From Bifidobacteriaceae bacterium (lineage in GTDB: Bacteria > Actinomycetota > Actinomycetes > Actinomycetales > WQXJ01): a stretch of 11,870 nt of DNA. Shown piece by piece: positions 1 through 6,967 of the stretch. Below the pieces are notes generated by a model. It did not search any database and was not told the origin of the DNA. It saw only the letters and a program-made list of their open reading frames with translations. Position 1 is the stretch's first letter. The number at the start of each line of letters is the position of its first letter. The translations under genes and the position numbers were made by a program. The stretch spans positions 1 to 11,870 of the forward strand of contig JAIRNM010000102.1 in assembly GCA_031258055.1 (NCBI GenBank), read 5' to 3'.

Positions 1-1
1 G

Positions 2-403
2 TTGGCGGCGACTGATCCAGCCAATCCCTACGGCGCCGCCCTGCCTTGGCCAGACCATCCTGGCAGCCACCGGCCCGGCCGGACCGGCGGTGCGATTGTC
101 GTCCTAGTCGACGGCTACCTGGTGTTCTACCTGGAGCGCGGCGGGCGCACCGCCTTGTCTTTCCAGACCGACGAACCGGTCAGCGGCGGACCCAGCGACG
201 GAAGCGCTTCGCGCTTGGAGCGGGCGGCCCGGGCGCTGGCCCAAGCGGTCGCGGACGGCTTGACCGGGACCCTCAAAGTGGCCCGGCTGGACGGTGAGGA
301 CTCCCTGACCGCCCAGGCCCGCTTGAGCCCCGCCGCCCAGGCTCTGACCGCGGCCGGATTCGCCGTCACCCCGCAAGGGTTGGTCAAGAGGACGGGTCGC
401 TGA
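2..403 (+). CDS. lhr: Lhr-family ATP-dependent helicase, C-terminal end (5' truncated by window)
   Basis: This is the last 133 residues of a large superfamily 2 DNA helicase of the Lhr type, a 3'-to-5' ATP-dependent translocase linked to DNA repair in actinobacteria. The helicase and winged-helix domains lie outside the window. What is visible matches the conserved Lhr C-terminal segment as I remember it: NPYGAALPWP, HRPGRTGGAIVVLVDGYLVFYLERGGRT, and a closing AAGFAVTPQGLVKRTGR. The frame is open to the left edge, so the TTG at base 2 is not the true start. Its stop overlaps the start of the next gene by one base (TGATG), which points to translational coupling with the glycosylase. The same lhr-nei2 pairing is known in mycobacteria and fits a shared base-damage repair role. 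The family call is firm; the length and state of the missing part are unknown. Confidence 0.9.
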   Translation: MAATDPANPYGAALPWPDHPGSHRPGRTGGAIVVLVDGYLVFYLERGGRTALSFQTDEPVSGGPSDGSASRLERAARALAQAVADGLTGTLKVARLDGEDSLTAQARLSPAAQALTAAGFAVTPQGLVKRTGR

Positions 404-1200
404 TGCCGGAGGGAGACATTCTGCGCCGGGTTGCTCTTAGGCTAACCCAAGTCCTGGCCGGACAAGAGCTGACATATTCGCTGTTCCGCTGGCCCTCACT
501 CGGCTCCGTCGATCTGACGGGACAGACTGTAGAGACAGTCACCGCCTACGGCAAACACGTTCTGATGCGGCTCGACTCGGGTTTCACCTTCCGCTCTCAT
601 CTCCGGATGGATGGAGCTTGGCTAGTCGAACCAGCCGTCGGTGGCCAACCCGCGCCAGGTTCAAGAGCGGGCCACTGGACGGCCCGGGCCGTGCTGGCCA
701 ATCAAGCCTGGGTCGCGATCGGCCTAAAGCTGGGTATGGCAGACCTCCTGCGCAGCCGCGACCTGGAACGACTGACCGGTCGGCTGGGACCAGATGTGAT
801 GGCGGACGGCTTCGACGCGCCCAGTGCCGCTGCTCGCGTCGCCTCCCAAGGCTCGCGCGGGATTGGCGCGGTCTTACTGGATCAAACGGTGGTCGCAGGT
901 ATCGGCACCATTTATATGGCCGAATCGCTCTTCGCTTGGCGGGTGCGGCCAGACCGGGCGGCCGCCCAGGTGCCAGACCTGCCCGGCCTGCTGAATCACG
1001 CTCGCCGACTGCTTTGGCGTTCAGTCAAAGCCCGTACCCCCACCGCTACCGGCCTGACCGCTCGGGGCCTGACCAGCTTGGTTCACGGCCGCGAACATCA
1101 ACCGTGCCGCCGCTGCGCCACCGCCATCAGAGTGATGCGGGTCGGCTCAGCCCCGCTTGACCGCCCCGCCTTCTACTGTCCCACCTGCCAGCCCAACTAG
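403..1200 (+). CDS. nei: Nei/Fpg-family DNA glycosylase/AP lyase (endonuclease VIII-like, Nei2 type)
   Basis: This bifunctional base-excision repair enzyme removes oxidised bases and nicks the abasic site. The 265-residue length is normal for the family. It starts with MPEGD, which supplies the catalytic Pro2 (the Schiff-base nucleophile after Met removal) and Glu3. Lys51 in YGKHVLMR is the conserved beta-hairpin lysine. A helix-two-turn-helix segment follows at about 158-178. A C-terminal zinc finger has Cys235-x2-Cys238 and Cys259-x2-Cys262, with Arg254 in the finger turn (DRPAFYCPTCQ). The start is fixed by the MPEG motif. The H2TH loop reads AGIGTIY, with Thr169 where Fpg/Nei proteins usually have a DNA-contacting Asn (GN-x-Y/F). 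The gene is the coupled partner of lhr. Placement in Nei2 rather than Nei1 or Fpg rests on the MPEGD start and the lhr context, and is an inference. Confidence 0.93.
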   Translation: MPEGDILRRVALRLTQVLAGQELTYSLFRWPSLGSVDLTGQTVETVTAYGKHVLMRLDSGFTFRSHLRMDGAWLVEPAVGGQPAPGSRAGHWTARAVLANQAWVAIGLKLGMADLLRSRDLERLTGRLGPDVMADGFDAPSAAARVASQGSRGIGAVLLDQTVVAGIGTIYMAESLFAWRVRPDRAAAQVPDLPGLLNHARRLLWRSVKARTPTATGLTARGLTSLVHGREHQPCRRCATAIRVMRVGSAPLDRPAFYCPTCQPN

Positions 1201-1217
1201 CTGTTCAGGTCAGGCGG
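1201..1217. other. Very short convergent gap between nei and clgR
   Basis: Only 17 bases separate the two facing stop codons. There is no hairpin plus T-run here, so any terminator would have to lie within the opposite gene, or the transcripts overlap at their 3' ends. Confidence 0.6.
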
Positions 1218-1514
1218 TCAGTGCACGCCTGCCAATTCGTCTTCAAACAACGCGTCCGGTGTGTCTGGCACCCAGTTCGCCTCATGCGCGGCCAAACGAT
1301 TAGAGACCTCGCGCAAAGTCACCCAGAGAGGCGTGTCCAAGGCTTGACAAATCGATGCCAGCAACTCCGAACTCGCTTCCTTTTGCCCGCGCTCGACTTC
1401 GCTGAGGTAGCCGAGGGAAACTTTAGCCGCCGCCGACACGTCGCGCAGAGTGCGTCGCTGACGCAAGCGGTTTGATCGCAAAACGCTTCCGAGTTCACTT
1501 CGTAATAGGTCCAT
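1218..1514 (-). CDS. clgR: ClgR-like XRE-family transcriptional regulator
   Basis: This small DNA-binding protein of 98 residues matches ClgR, the actinobacterial activator of clpP/clpC and other protein-quality genes. The helix-turn-helix lies at about residues 22-60 and includes [20 protein letters not shown] and [19 protein letters not shown], nearly the same as the mycobacterial ClgR motif [35 protein letters not shown]. The position after cinA, pgsA and ftsK is the usual one for clgR. The frame stays open up to an ATG at 1676, but I chose the ATG at 1512-1514. It has a purine-rich Shine-Dalgarno AGAGGGGGG just upstream, gives the family's normal N-terminus, and the 54 extra residues look like no known domain. 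The C-terminus (EDELAGVH) differs from the Ala/Val-rich end of mycobacterial ClgR, so Clp-dependent turnover cannot be assumed. Confidence 0.88.
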   Translation of the reverse strand: MDLLRSELGSVLRSNRLRQRRTLRDVSAAAKVSLGYLSEVERGQKEASSELLASICQALDTPLWVTLREVSNRLAAHEANWVPDTPDALFEDELAGVH

Positions 1515-1524
1515 TGGCTTGGCA

Positions 1525-1534
1525 CCCCCCCTCT
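1525..1534 (-). promoter_or_regulatory. Ribosome binding site that decides the clgR start
   Basis: On the minus strand AGAGGGGGGG lies about 10 bases before the ATG at 1512-1514. The alternative upstream ATG at 1674-1676 has only a GAGGA about 13 bases away, too far for good initiation. Confidence 0.55.
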
Positions 1535-1572
1535 CGACGTTGTCCGGCTCGGACTGTCCGTAGTTGTCACTT

Positions 1573-1586
1573 AAACGGTACCGCTT
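1573..1586. promoter_or_regulatory. Near-perfect palindrome upstream of clgR, candidate operator
   Basis: AAACGGTACCGCTT has a perfect 8-bp core (CGGTACCG) and pairs at 12 of 14 positions. It lies about 60-70 bp before the clgR start codon in the non-coding stretch after cinA, where an autoregulatory site could sit. It does not clearly match the ClgR boxes I recall (CGCT-type half-sites around a short spacer), so the bound regulator is unknown and chance is possible. Confidence 0.3.
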
Positions 1587-1703
1587 CAGGTTGGCCGTTT
1601 GACTCGCCAGCCTGACGGGTGTCATCCGGCGATTGTTCAGTTGATTGGTTGGTCGCGTATTCAATTTGGTGCTCATCGTTGGAGTAAACGTTCCTCGCCC
1701 GGC

Positions 1704-2222
1704 TCATATTCCCGATGTTTGCCGGATAGTAGCATGCGCTAGCTCCAACGCCCTAGTCACCACCTGGGTCCGGACCTGCGCCCGCGTGCCTTCCAGGCGC
1801 AATGCCCGAATGGCCGGGTCGTCGCGCGCCCACGAACAAGCCACATAAGCGGTGCCCGGTTGCACACCATCGGCAGGGTCCGGCCCGGCCACACCGGTAG
1901 TCGAAATCCCCACGTCTGAACCCATCAGGTTACGGATGCCGACCGCCATTTGGGCCGCCGTCGTAGCGTTGATCGCGCCTCGCTCCGCCAGTAACTCCGC
2001 GTCCACCCCGAGGACGTCGCGCTTGATCTCGTTCGCATACGCCACCACCGCTCCCCGCAGCACGTCCGATGCCCCTGGCACGTCGACGATCACAGCACTG
2101 ACTAAGCCGCCGGTAAGCGATTCAGCGGTAGCGACGGTCAAGCCATGCGCCCGGAGCAGCTGAACCAGTTCGATGGCCCGCTTCTCGTTGTCCAATCCAC
2201 CCATATTCCGAAACGGCGACAT
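1704..2222 (-). CDS. pncC: Nicotinamide-nucleotide amidohydrolase (PncC/CinA C-terminal family)
   Basis: This cytoplasmic NMN deamidase converts nicotinamide mononucleotide to nicotinate mononucleotide and ammonia, returning NMN (for example from NAD-dependent DNA ligase) to NAD synthesis. The 172 residues are the CinA C-terminal domain alone, without the N-terminal COG1058 pyrophosphatase domain of full-length CinA. Visible family motifs are TAESLTGG at 32-39 with Ser35 as the expected nucleophile, AYANEIKRDVLGV at about 61-73 with the conserved Tyr and Lys, and STTGVAGPDPADG at 107-119. The start at 2220-2222 is favoured by a strong GGGAGAGGAG five bases upstream, embedded in the last codons of pgsA. 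It lies two bases after the pgsA stop, so the two are co-transcribed and probably coupled. Many genomes call this gene cinA, although it alone does not show a competence role. Confidence 0.95.
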   Translation of the reverse strand: MSPFRNMGGLDNEKRAIELVQLLRAHGLTVATAESLTGGLVSAVIVDVPGASDVLRGAVVAYANEIKRDVLGVDAELLAERGAINATTAAQMAVGIRNLMGSDVGISTTGVAGPDPADGVQPGTAYVACSWARDDPAIRALRLEGTRAQVRTQVVTRALELAHATIRQTSGI

Positions 2223-2224
2223 CT

Positions 2225-3988
2225 TTACTCCTCTCCCGCGCCCCCCGTGGTCGTGGTCCAGCCTATCCGGCGTTTGATTTCAGCCATCCGGGCTTCGGCC
2301 GCGGCTTGAGCGGCGTCCAGTGTGCTAACGGGCGGTCCCGTCTGCTCGGCGCCCCCCGACCGGTTCGGCGTCGGTAGCTTTGGCACGGCCGATGCCGTCG
2401 GAACAGCAGACCTTACCGTGTCTGCCGTGGTCGGCCTTGGCCTAGGAACCTGTTGGACAGCCGGTTCTGACCGTGCCCGCGTGGTGGGAGCGAAGCTCCC
2501 ACCAGTCGAAACGCGGCGAGCAGGGATTGGCGCCGGGGTAGGTGAGCTCGGGCTTTTCGGCACTGACGGCTGCGTCGTTTGATCGGCTCCCTCGGCTTGC
2601 CGCACGGTCCGCAGCTGCGTCCATTCAGGGGTCCGAATGCCGCCCGGCGCCGTTGGTATTGGCTTGGCGGGCGGCCGCGCGGGCTTCGCACCGGCGTCCG
2701 GCCAACCCTCCACCGGGCGCGTCGGCTTCACGGCCTCTGAGGGCGGAGGTGGCTGAGCCGCCGGACTCCGCTTTGGCTCGCTCACGGGCTGCGCCGCTAA
2801 CGGCGGTGCCCCTGGAGTCGCTGGCCCAGGCGTAGAGGGCTGAATCGCACTTGGCGCCGGTCTGGGCGCAGGCGCGGGTGCGGATTTGGACGCGACCGCC
2901 GGTTCGGGCCTAGGGGCGCGCGCCGGTTTGCGCTTCGCCGCCGACTTGGGTGCGGGTGTAGTACCGGGTTCGGGGGCGGGAGACGGCTCAATCGTCTTCT
3001 TCGCGGCGCTGGCGCTAGGAACTGGCTTGAAAGGTACGCGCGGCCGCGGACGGGCTGGTTTAGCGGGCTGGGCTGGAACCTCATTCACCGCTCCAGCGGC
3101 GTTAACGGTGCTGCTGACCGCACGGACCGGTCTAGCAACGGCGGCATCAGCGCCGCCCGCGTTACCAGCGACCGCCGGGGCGACAGCAGCGGTCGCCTCA
3201 CCCTGGGAGGGCGAAGCGACGGGATTGACCTTGGTGCCGACCGGGGACCCGACAGTCCGTTCAACAACTCCGTCGGCGGCGGTTTCCGCCCCCCGGGGAG
3301 TGGTCGGCTTCTCCGCACGGACCACGCTCCAGGCGGTCAAGGCGTAGTCCACGCCAGTGGCGACAGTTGCGGCCACCGCCAAAACCATCGTCAGCAGAAC
3401 AACGGTGCTGAGCCAGTCCCAATCGATTACTTGCGGACAGAGGAGATAGCCGGTAATGGCGCTGATCTGCAGGACGGTCTTCGCCTTCCCGGCCCACGAC
3501 GCGGCTATTACCTTGTGCTTCTTGACCGCGAAACGGATCGCGGTGACAGCCACTTCGCGTCCCAGGATGATTCCTGTGACCCACCATGACAGTTGGCCGA
3601 AGTAAGACAAGCAGATCAGGGCCGCCCCGACTAGCGCCTTGTCCGCGATCGGATCGGCCAGTTTGCCGAAATTGGTGATCAGGCCGCGACGGCGGGCCAG
3701 ATGCCCGTCGTAGTGGTCGGTCACCGCCGCTAACAGGAAAATAGCGGCGGCCCCCGCCCGCCAGGGCGCCAGCATCCCGTGCCCATGCAGCAGGACCACG
3801 ATGAAAGCGGGAACTAAGGCGAGCCGCAGGACAGTCAAGCCATTGGCGACATTCACGACCGGAGGCCCGTTCGGCGCCGCCGGGTTTTCGCTGGAGTGGA
3901 CAGGGTCTGGAGCAGCCGCTAGCGCCGTCGACGGCGCTGGCGCCATCAGTTTGGGGGACGCCATCGGCGCCGCGGGGTCGCTCGACAC
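2225..3988 (-). CDS. pgsA: CDP-diacylglycerol-glycerol-3-phosphate phosphatidyltransferase with long low-complexity C-terminal tail
   Basis: This membrane enzyme makes phosphatidylglycerophosphate from CDP-diacylglycerol and glycerol 3-phosphate, the committed step to phosphatidylglycerol and cardiolipin. Residues about 45-222 form the CDP-alcohol phosphatidyltransferase domain with several hydrophobic helices. The signature D-x2-D-G-x2-A-R-x8-G-x3-D-x3-D is intact, with metal-binding Asp91, Asp94, Asp112 and Asp116. A normal PgsA has about 200 residues; this one has 587. After about residue 225 comes a tail of some 360 residues rich in Pro, Ala, Ser, Thr and Lys/Arg, with no membrane segment. 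It ends in a predicted short helix, AAQAAAEARMAEIKRRIGW. The frame is uninterrupted, and the pncC ribosome site confirms the stop. The GTG start at 3988 is uncertain: its ribosome site (AGGGG) is very close, and in-frame ATGs at 3964 and 3946 or a later GTG are possible. The tail's function is unknown; related PgsA-like enzymes would be the only alternative for the core. Confidence 0.92.
   Translation of the reverse strand: MSSDPAAPMASPKLMAPAPSTALAAAPDPVHSSENPAAPNGPPVVNVANGLTVLRLALVPAFIVVLLHGHGMLAPWRAGAAAIFLLAAVTDHYDGHLARRRGLITNFGKLADPIADKALVGAALICLSYFGQLSWWVTGIILGREVAVTAIRFAVKKHKVIAASWAGKAKTVLQISAITGYLLCPQVIDWDWLSTVVLLTMVLAVAATVATGVDYALTAWSVVRAEKPTTPRGAETAADGVVERTVGSPVGTKVNPVASPSQGEATAAVAPAVAGNAGGADAAVARPVRAVSSTVNAAGAVNEVPAQPAKPARPRPRVPFKPVPSASAAKKTIEPSPAPEPGTTPAPKSAAKRKPARAPRPEPAVASKSAPAPAPRPAPSAIQPSTPGPATPGAPPLAAQPVSEPKRSPAAQPPPPSEAVKPTRPVEGWPDAGAKPARPPAKPIPTAPGGIRTPEWTQLRTVRQAEGADQTTQPSVPKSPSSPTPAPIPARRVSTGGSFAPTTRARSEPAVQQVPRPRPTTADTVRSAVPTASAVPKLPTPNRSGGAEQTGPPVSTLDAAQAAAEARMAEIKRRIGWTTTTGGAGEE
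2228..2237 (-). promoter_or_regulatory. Shine-Dalgarno of pncC inside the pgsA 3' end
   Basis: Minus-strand GGGAGAGGAG encodes the final Gly-Glu-Glu of pgsA and sits five bases before the pncC ATG. It supports both the position of the pgsA stop and translational coupling. Confidence 0.7.
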
Positions 3989-4042
3989 GCCCCTAGCCTA
4001 GCAACGAGCCACCCACGGCGGCGTCGCGGCCGCCCCGGACGA

Positions 4043-6619
4043 TCAATCGCTGAACGAGTCGGGGTCCTCGAAATCCTCGGCGTCATCGACTGGCAGCTCA
4101 GGCAGTCCGACCGATTCGCCGGTCACCGGGTCGCGGCCCGATAACGACTCCAGCGTCTGGGCCAAGGCTTCCGGCGGCACCAGAACCTCGCGTGCCTTGG
4201 AGCCCTGGGATGGCCCGACTATGCGACGGATCTCAAGCCAGTCCATCAACCGGCCGGCTTTGGCGAAACCGACCCGAAGCTTGCGCTGAAGCATTGAAGT
4301 GGAGCCGAACTGGGTGGTGATGACCTGTTCAGCGGCTTGAAGCAGCAGATCAAGGTCGTCGCCAATGTCATCTTCAAGTACCCGTTGACGCTTCGCTTCA
4401 GCCGCGACGTCGGCCCGGTATTCCGCTTCGGCCTGGGATTTCACGTAGTCAACGACCGCATGAATCTCTGATTCGCCGACCCAAGCGCCCTGGATCCGCA
4501 TCGGCCGGGCCGAGCCGTAAGCCATGAACAGAGCATCGCCTTGACCGATCAGCTTTTCGGCGCCGGGCCGGTCCAACACCACCTGGGAATCAGTCCGCGA
4601 AGTCGTGGCGAAGGCCAAACGCGATGGAATATTCGCTTTGATGACCCCGGTGACGACATCGACCGAGGGACGCTGCGTGGCTATGACGAGGTGGATCCCG
4701 GCCGCCCGTGCTAGCTGGGTGATCCGCTGGACGGACGCCTCAACGTCCCTCGGCGCGACCATCATCAGGTCCGCCAACTCATCGACTACGACCAGCAGGT
4801 ATGGATACGGACGCAGGGGCTGTTTGGCGTCCGGTGGCGCTTTGATCGATCCGTTGCGCACGGCTTTGTTGAAATCGTTGATGTGTTTCAGGCCGTGGCG
4901 CTCAAGGTCGTCGTAGCGCGCGTCCATCTCCCGGACGACCCAATCCAGGGCCTCTGCCGCCTTCTTCGGGTCAGTGATGATAGGCGTGATGAGATGCGGA
5001 ATCCCAGCGTAGATGGTCAATTCAACCCGTTTCGGGTCGATCAGCACCATCCTGACCTGATCCGGCGTGGCCCGCATCAAGAGCGAAACCACCATTGAGT
5101 TGACGAACGAGGACTTGCCCGACCCGGTCGCGCCCGCCACCAGCAGATGCGGCATCTTCGTCAGGTTCGCCACGACATAGTCACCGCCGACATCCTTGCC
5201 CAACGCCACCATCATCGGGTGCGTGTTGCGCCTGGCTTTGTCGCTGCCCAGGACATCGCCTAGCGGCACCGTTTCCCGGTTCTTGTTGCCGATCTCAATC
5301 CCAACGGCAGATTTGCCGGGAATGGGCGAAAGAATCCTGATCTCAGGACTGGCGACCGCGTATTCGATGTTCCGTTGAAGTTGATAGATCCGCTCGACTT
5401 TGACCCCCGAGCCCAGTTCGACTTCATAGCGGGTGACGGTGGGACCACAGGTGAAACCGGTTACTTGGGCGTCGACTGAGAACTGTTGGAACACCATAGT
5501 GAGGGCGTCAATCATGGCGGCGGCGCCCTCGCCGTGGTCGTGTTTCGGCAGTTCGCTGACCAACAAGCCCGGGTCGGGTAGCTGATATAGCACGTCACCG
5601 GTCAGTTCGCCTTGGGCCCCCGGGGGCAGTTTGCGCGGACGCCTCGGCCCGGCGCCGACGTCAGTCCCATCGCCGTGGCCGATGCCGTCCGTGTCAACGC
5701 CCAATTCAGCCGTCTCTTCGCCTTGTCCCAGGACGTCAGTTATGCCTCCGTCCTCGGGTAAACCGGCTGAATCAGCCGCGCCGATGTCCGGCGCGACATC
5801 AAGCGGGGTGGGGCGTTTGCTTGGTCGGTAGCGTGGCGGACCGGGTTCAACCGGCTGGCGGTAGGGCTCGTCATGGTCGTATCCGCCCGGCACATTGGGG
5901 CTTTCGTCGTGTCCGGATGAGCGGCGAAGGCCGAGCGCCGCCCAACCTTCACGCAGACGGGCGGGGATACGCACCACCGGCGTCTTGGTCAGCACCAGAA
6001 TCCCGAAGAAAGCCAAGATCAAGAAGACCGCGAAAGCGACCCACTTGGTCACCAGCGCCGCCAGCGGTGTCGCGATCAGTCCAACGGCGCCGCCAGCGGC
6101 TCTGATCTGATCCCACTGGCCATGTGGGCTGGGTAAGCCCCGGCCAATCTGGATCATAGCCGCTAGCGCCACGATCAAAGCCGTAAAGCCGATCGAAATA
6201 CGGCCATTGTCCTCACCCTTCTCCGGGTGGCGCATCAGCCTGACGGCCAAGAACACCAGAACCACTGGCAAGGCTTTGCCTAAGACTCCGAAACTTCCGG
6301 CCACGGCCCATTCGATGGCGTAGCCAGCCTTCCCGCTCAGGTGGAACCAACTCTGGGCGGCAACCACCAGAGCCAGGCAGATCAGCGCTAGGGCGGCGCC
6401 ATCGCGGCGGTGTTCGGAGGGCAGCCCGCGCGCGTCGCGCCCGAAGCGCCTGGCGCCAGCGCCAACTCCGTGCGCCAGCCCCATCCAGGCGCCCTTGGCC
6501 ATCCGTCCAGCTAGATTGCCGGTCGCGGCGGGAGGATCGGCCCCACCCGCGGCGGGGCTGACCGCCGTCCGGGCGGTCTTCGGCCCATTTGACCGCGATG
6601 GCTTCTTGCGGGGACTCAC
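4043..6619 (-). CDS. ftsK: FtsK/SpoIIIE-family DNA translocase
   Basis: This septum-located, ATP-driven double-stranded DNA pump clears chromosome arms from the division site and assists dimer resolution. The 858 residues are typical of actinobacterial FtsK. The N-terminus is basic (RKKPSRSNGPKTAR). About four membrane segments follow within residues 74-210. A variable acidic linker spans about 233-330, and the alpha and beta motor domains follow. Walker A is GATGSGKS (496-503) and Walker B is LLVVVDELADLM (608-619). The conserved block ATQRPSVDVVTGVIKANIPS lies at 647-666. The winged-helix gamma domain that reads orienting DNA sites is at about 761-817 (QFGSTSMLQRKLRVGFAKAGRLMDWLE in part), followed by an acidic end. 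The GTG start at 6617-6619 is preceded by GGAGTGAGGA and gives the expected basic N-terminus. pgsA begins about 54 bases downstream, so the two are probably in one operon. Confidence 0.98.
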   Translation of the reverse strand: MSPRKKPSRSNGPKTARTAVSPAAGGADPPAATGNLAGRMAKGAWMGLAHGVGAGARRFGRDARGLPSEHRRDGAALALICLALVVAAQSWFHLSGKAGYAIEWAVAGSFGVLGKALPVVLVFLAVRLMRHPEKGEDNGRISIGFTALIVALAAMIQIGRGLPSPHGQWDQIRAAGGAVGLIATPLAALVTKWVAFAVFLILAFFGILVLTKTPVVRIPARLREGWAALGLRRSSGHDESPNVPGGYDHDEPYRQPVEPGPPRYRPSKRPTPLDVAPDIGAADSAGLPEDGGITDVLGQGEETAELGVDTDGIGHGDGTDVGAGPRRPRKLPPGAQGELTGDVLYQLPDPGLLVSELPKHDHGEGAAAMIDALTMVFQQFSVDAQVTGFTCGPTVTRYEVELGSGVKVERIYQLQRNIEYAVASPEIRILSPIPGKSAVGIEIGNKNRETVPLGDVLGSDKARRNTHPMMVALGKDVGGDYVVANLTKMPHLLVAGATGSGKSSFVNSMVVSLLMRATPDQVRMVLIDPKRVELTIYAGIPHLITPIITDPKKAAEALDWVVREMDARYDDLERHGLKHINDFNKAVRNGSIKAPPDAKQPLRPYPYLLVVVDELADLMMVAPRDVEASVQRITQLARAAGIHLVIATQRPSVDVVTGVIKANIPSRLAFATTSRTDSQVVLDRPGAEKLIGQGDALFMAYGSARPMRIQGAWVGESEIHAVVDYVKSQAEAEYRADVAAEAKRQRVLEDDIGDDLDLLLQAAEQVITTQFGSTSMLQRKLRVGFAKAGRLMDWLEIRRIVGPSQGSKAREVLVPPEALAQTLESLSGRDPVTGESVGLPELPVDDAEDFEDPDSFSD

Positions 6620-6734
6620 CTGTCCTCACTCCATGGCAGAGCGGATCCCGCGCTGACAGGCCGATAAAAGTCCACTCAACTAGGCTAATCATCAGCCCCC
6701 CAGGCCGCCGCGTGACACACCGCGACCCGCCCGG

Positions 6735-6773
6735 GTCGAGGAATAATCACTTCTGCCTGGCAGATCGACGTTT
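6735..6773 (+). repeat. 39-bp direct repeat, copy 1, with internal palindrome
   Basis: The copy runs from GTCGAGGAATAATCAC to GCAGATCGACGTTT and matches the second copy at 38 of 39 positions. Inside it, TCTGCC-T-GGCAGA (6752-6764) is a perfect inverted repeat with a one-base centre. The outer GTCGA and TCGAC also pair, leaving a 12-base unpaired segment on one side. It lies closer to ftsK than copy 2 does. It could be a regulator site or a dispersed repeat element. Confidence 0.85.
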
Positions 6774-6838
6774 ACCTCGCGCCGAAGCAAACCATTCGCT
6801 GTGATTCGGGGCCAGCCGGCCCGGATTTACTGGTAGAT

Positions 6839-6877
6839 GTCGAGGAATAACCACTTCTGCCTGGCAGATCGACGTTT
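6839..6877 (+). repeat. 39-bp direct repeat, copy 2, with internal palindrome
   Basis: This copy is identical to copy 1 except for one base (AATAAC for AATAAT). Its TCTGCCTGGCAGA core is at 6856-6868, exactly 104 bp from the first, close to ten helical turns. Weaker similarity continues past the repeat for about 14 bases (CCT-x-GC-x2-CGA pattern in both). It ends about 45 bp before the predicted -10 box of the NiaP-like gene, a suitable position for an operator or activator site. Confidence 0.85.
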
Positions 6878-6899
6878 TCCTTGCCGCGACGGCGGCGGT

Positions 6900-6929
6900 T
6901 TGTAGCAGGCCACACCCGTGGGCCATAAT
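6900..6929 (+). promoter_or_regulatory. Candidate promoter of the NiaP-like gene
   Basis: A good -10 box, CATAAT, lies at 6924-6929. A weak -35-like TTGTAG sits at 6900-6905 with an 18-bp spacer. The start codon follows about 39 bp after the -10. The poor -35 would fit an activated promoter, but this rests on consensus matching only. Confidence 0.4.
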
Positions 6930-6967
6930 GCGTAATCGATGACCGCGCAAGCGAGAGGATTAGCCCA

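Larger units (their letters stand above)
6620..6967. other. Divergent intergenic region between ftsK and the NiaP-like gene
   Basis: This stretch of about 350 bp has no credible gene. It must carry the promoters of both flanking genes. It holds the two 39-bp direct repeats described separately, a small GGGCC-AGCC-GGCCC hairpin between them (6809-6822), and a likely promoter just before the plus-strand gene. For ftsK, a TTGAGT and nearby AT-rich TTTTAT lie about 50-65 bp upstream on the minus strand, but they are not well spaced, so I do not call a promoter there. Confidence 0.7.

Noticed and set aside
1515..1676. A 54-residue N-terminal extension of clgR from the ATG at 1676
   Set aside because: It looks like no ClgR N-terminus, has a poorly placed ribosome site, and a purine-rich ribosome site precedes the internal ATG at 1514.
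2886..3347. 153-codon plus-strand open frame opposite the pgsA tail
   Set aside because: It is a compositional mirror of the GC-rich Pro/Ala tail (Gly/Ala/Thr-rich with no domain), and the pgsA frame is supported at both ends.
6626..6634. Three-codon ATG-GAG-TGA frame just before the ftsK start as a regulatory upstream frame
   Set aside because: It overlaps the GGAGTGAGGA ribosome site itself and has no site of its own, so it is most likely incidental.
6735..6877. The two 39-bp repeats as a minimal CRISPR array
   Set aside because: Only two copies exist, the gap between them is 65 bp (longer than usual spacers), there is no cas gene, and the strong central palindrome with an intervening GC hairpin fits a regulatory or dispersed repeat better.
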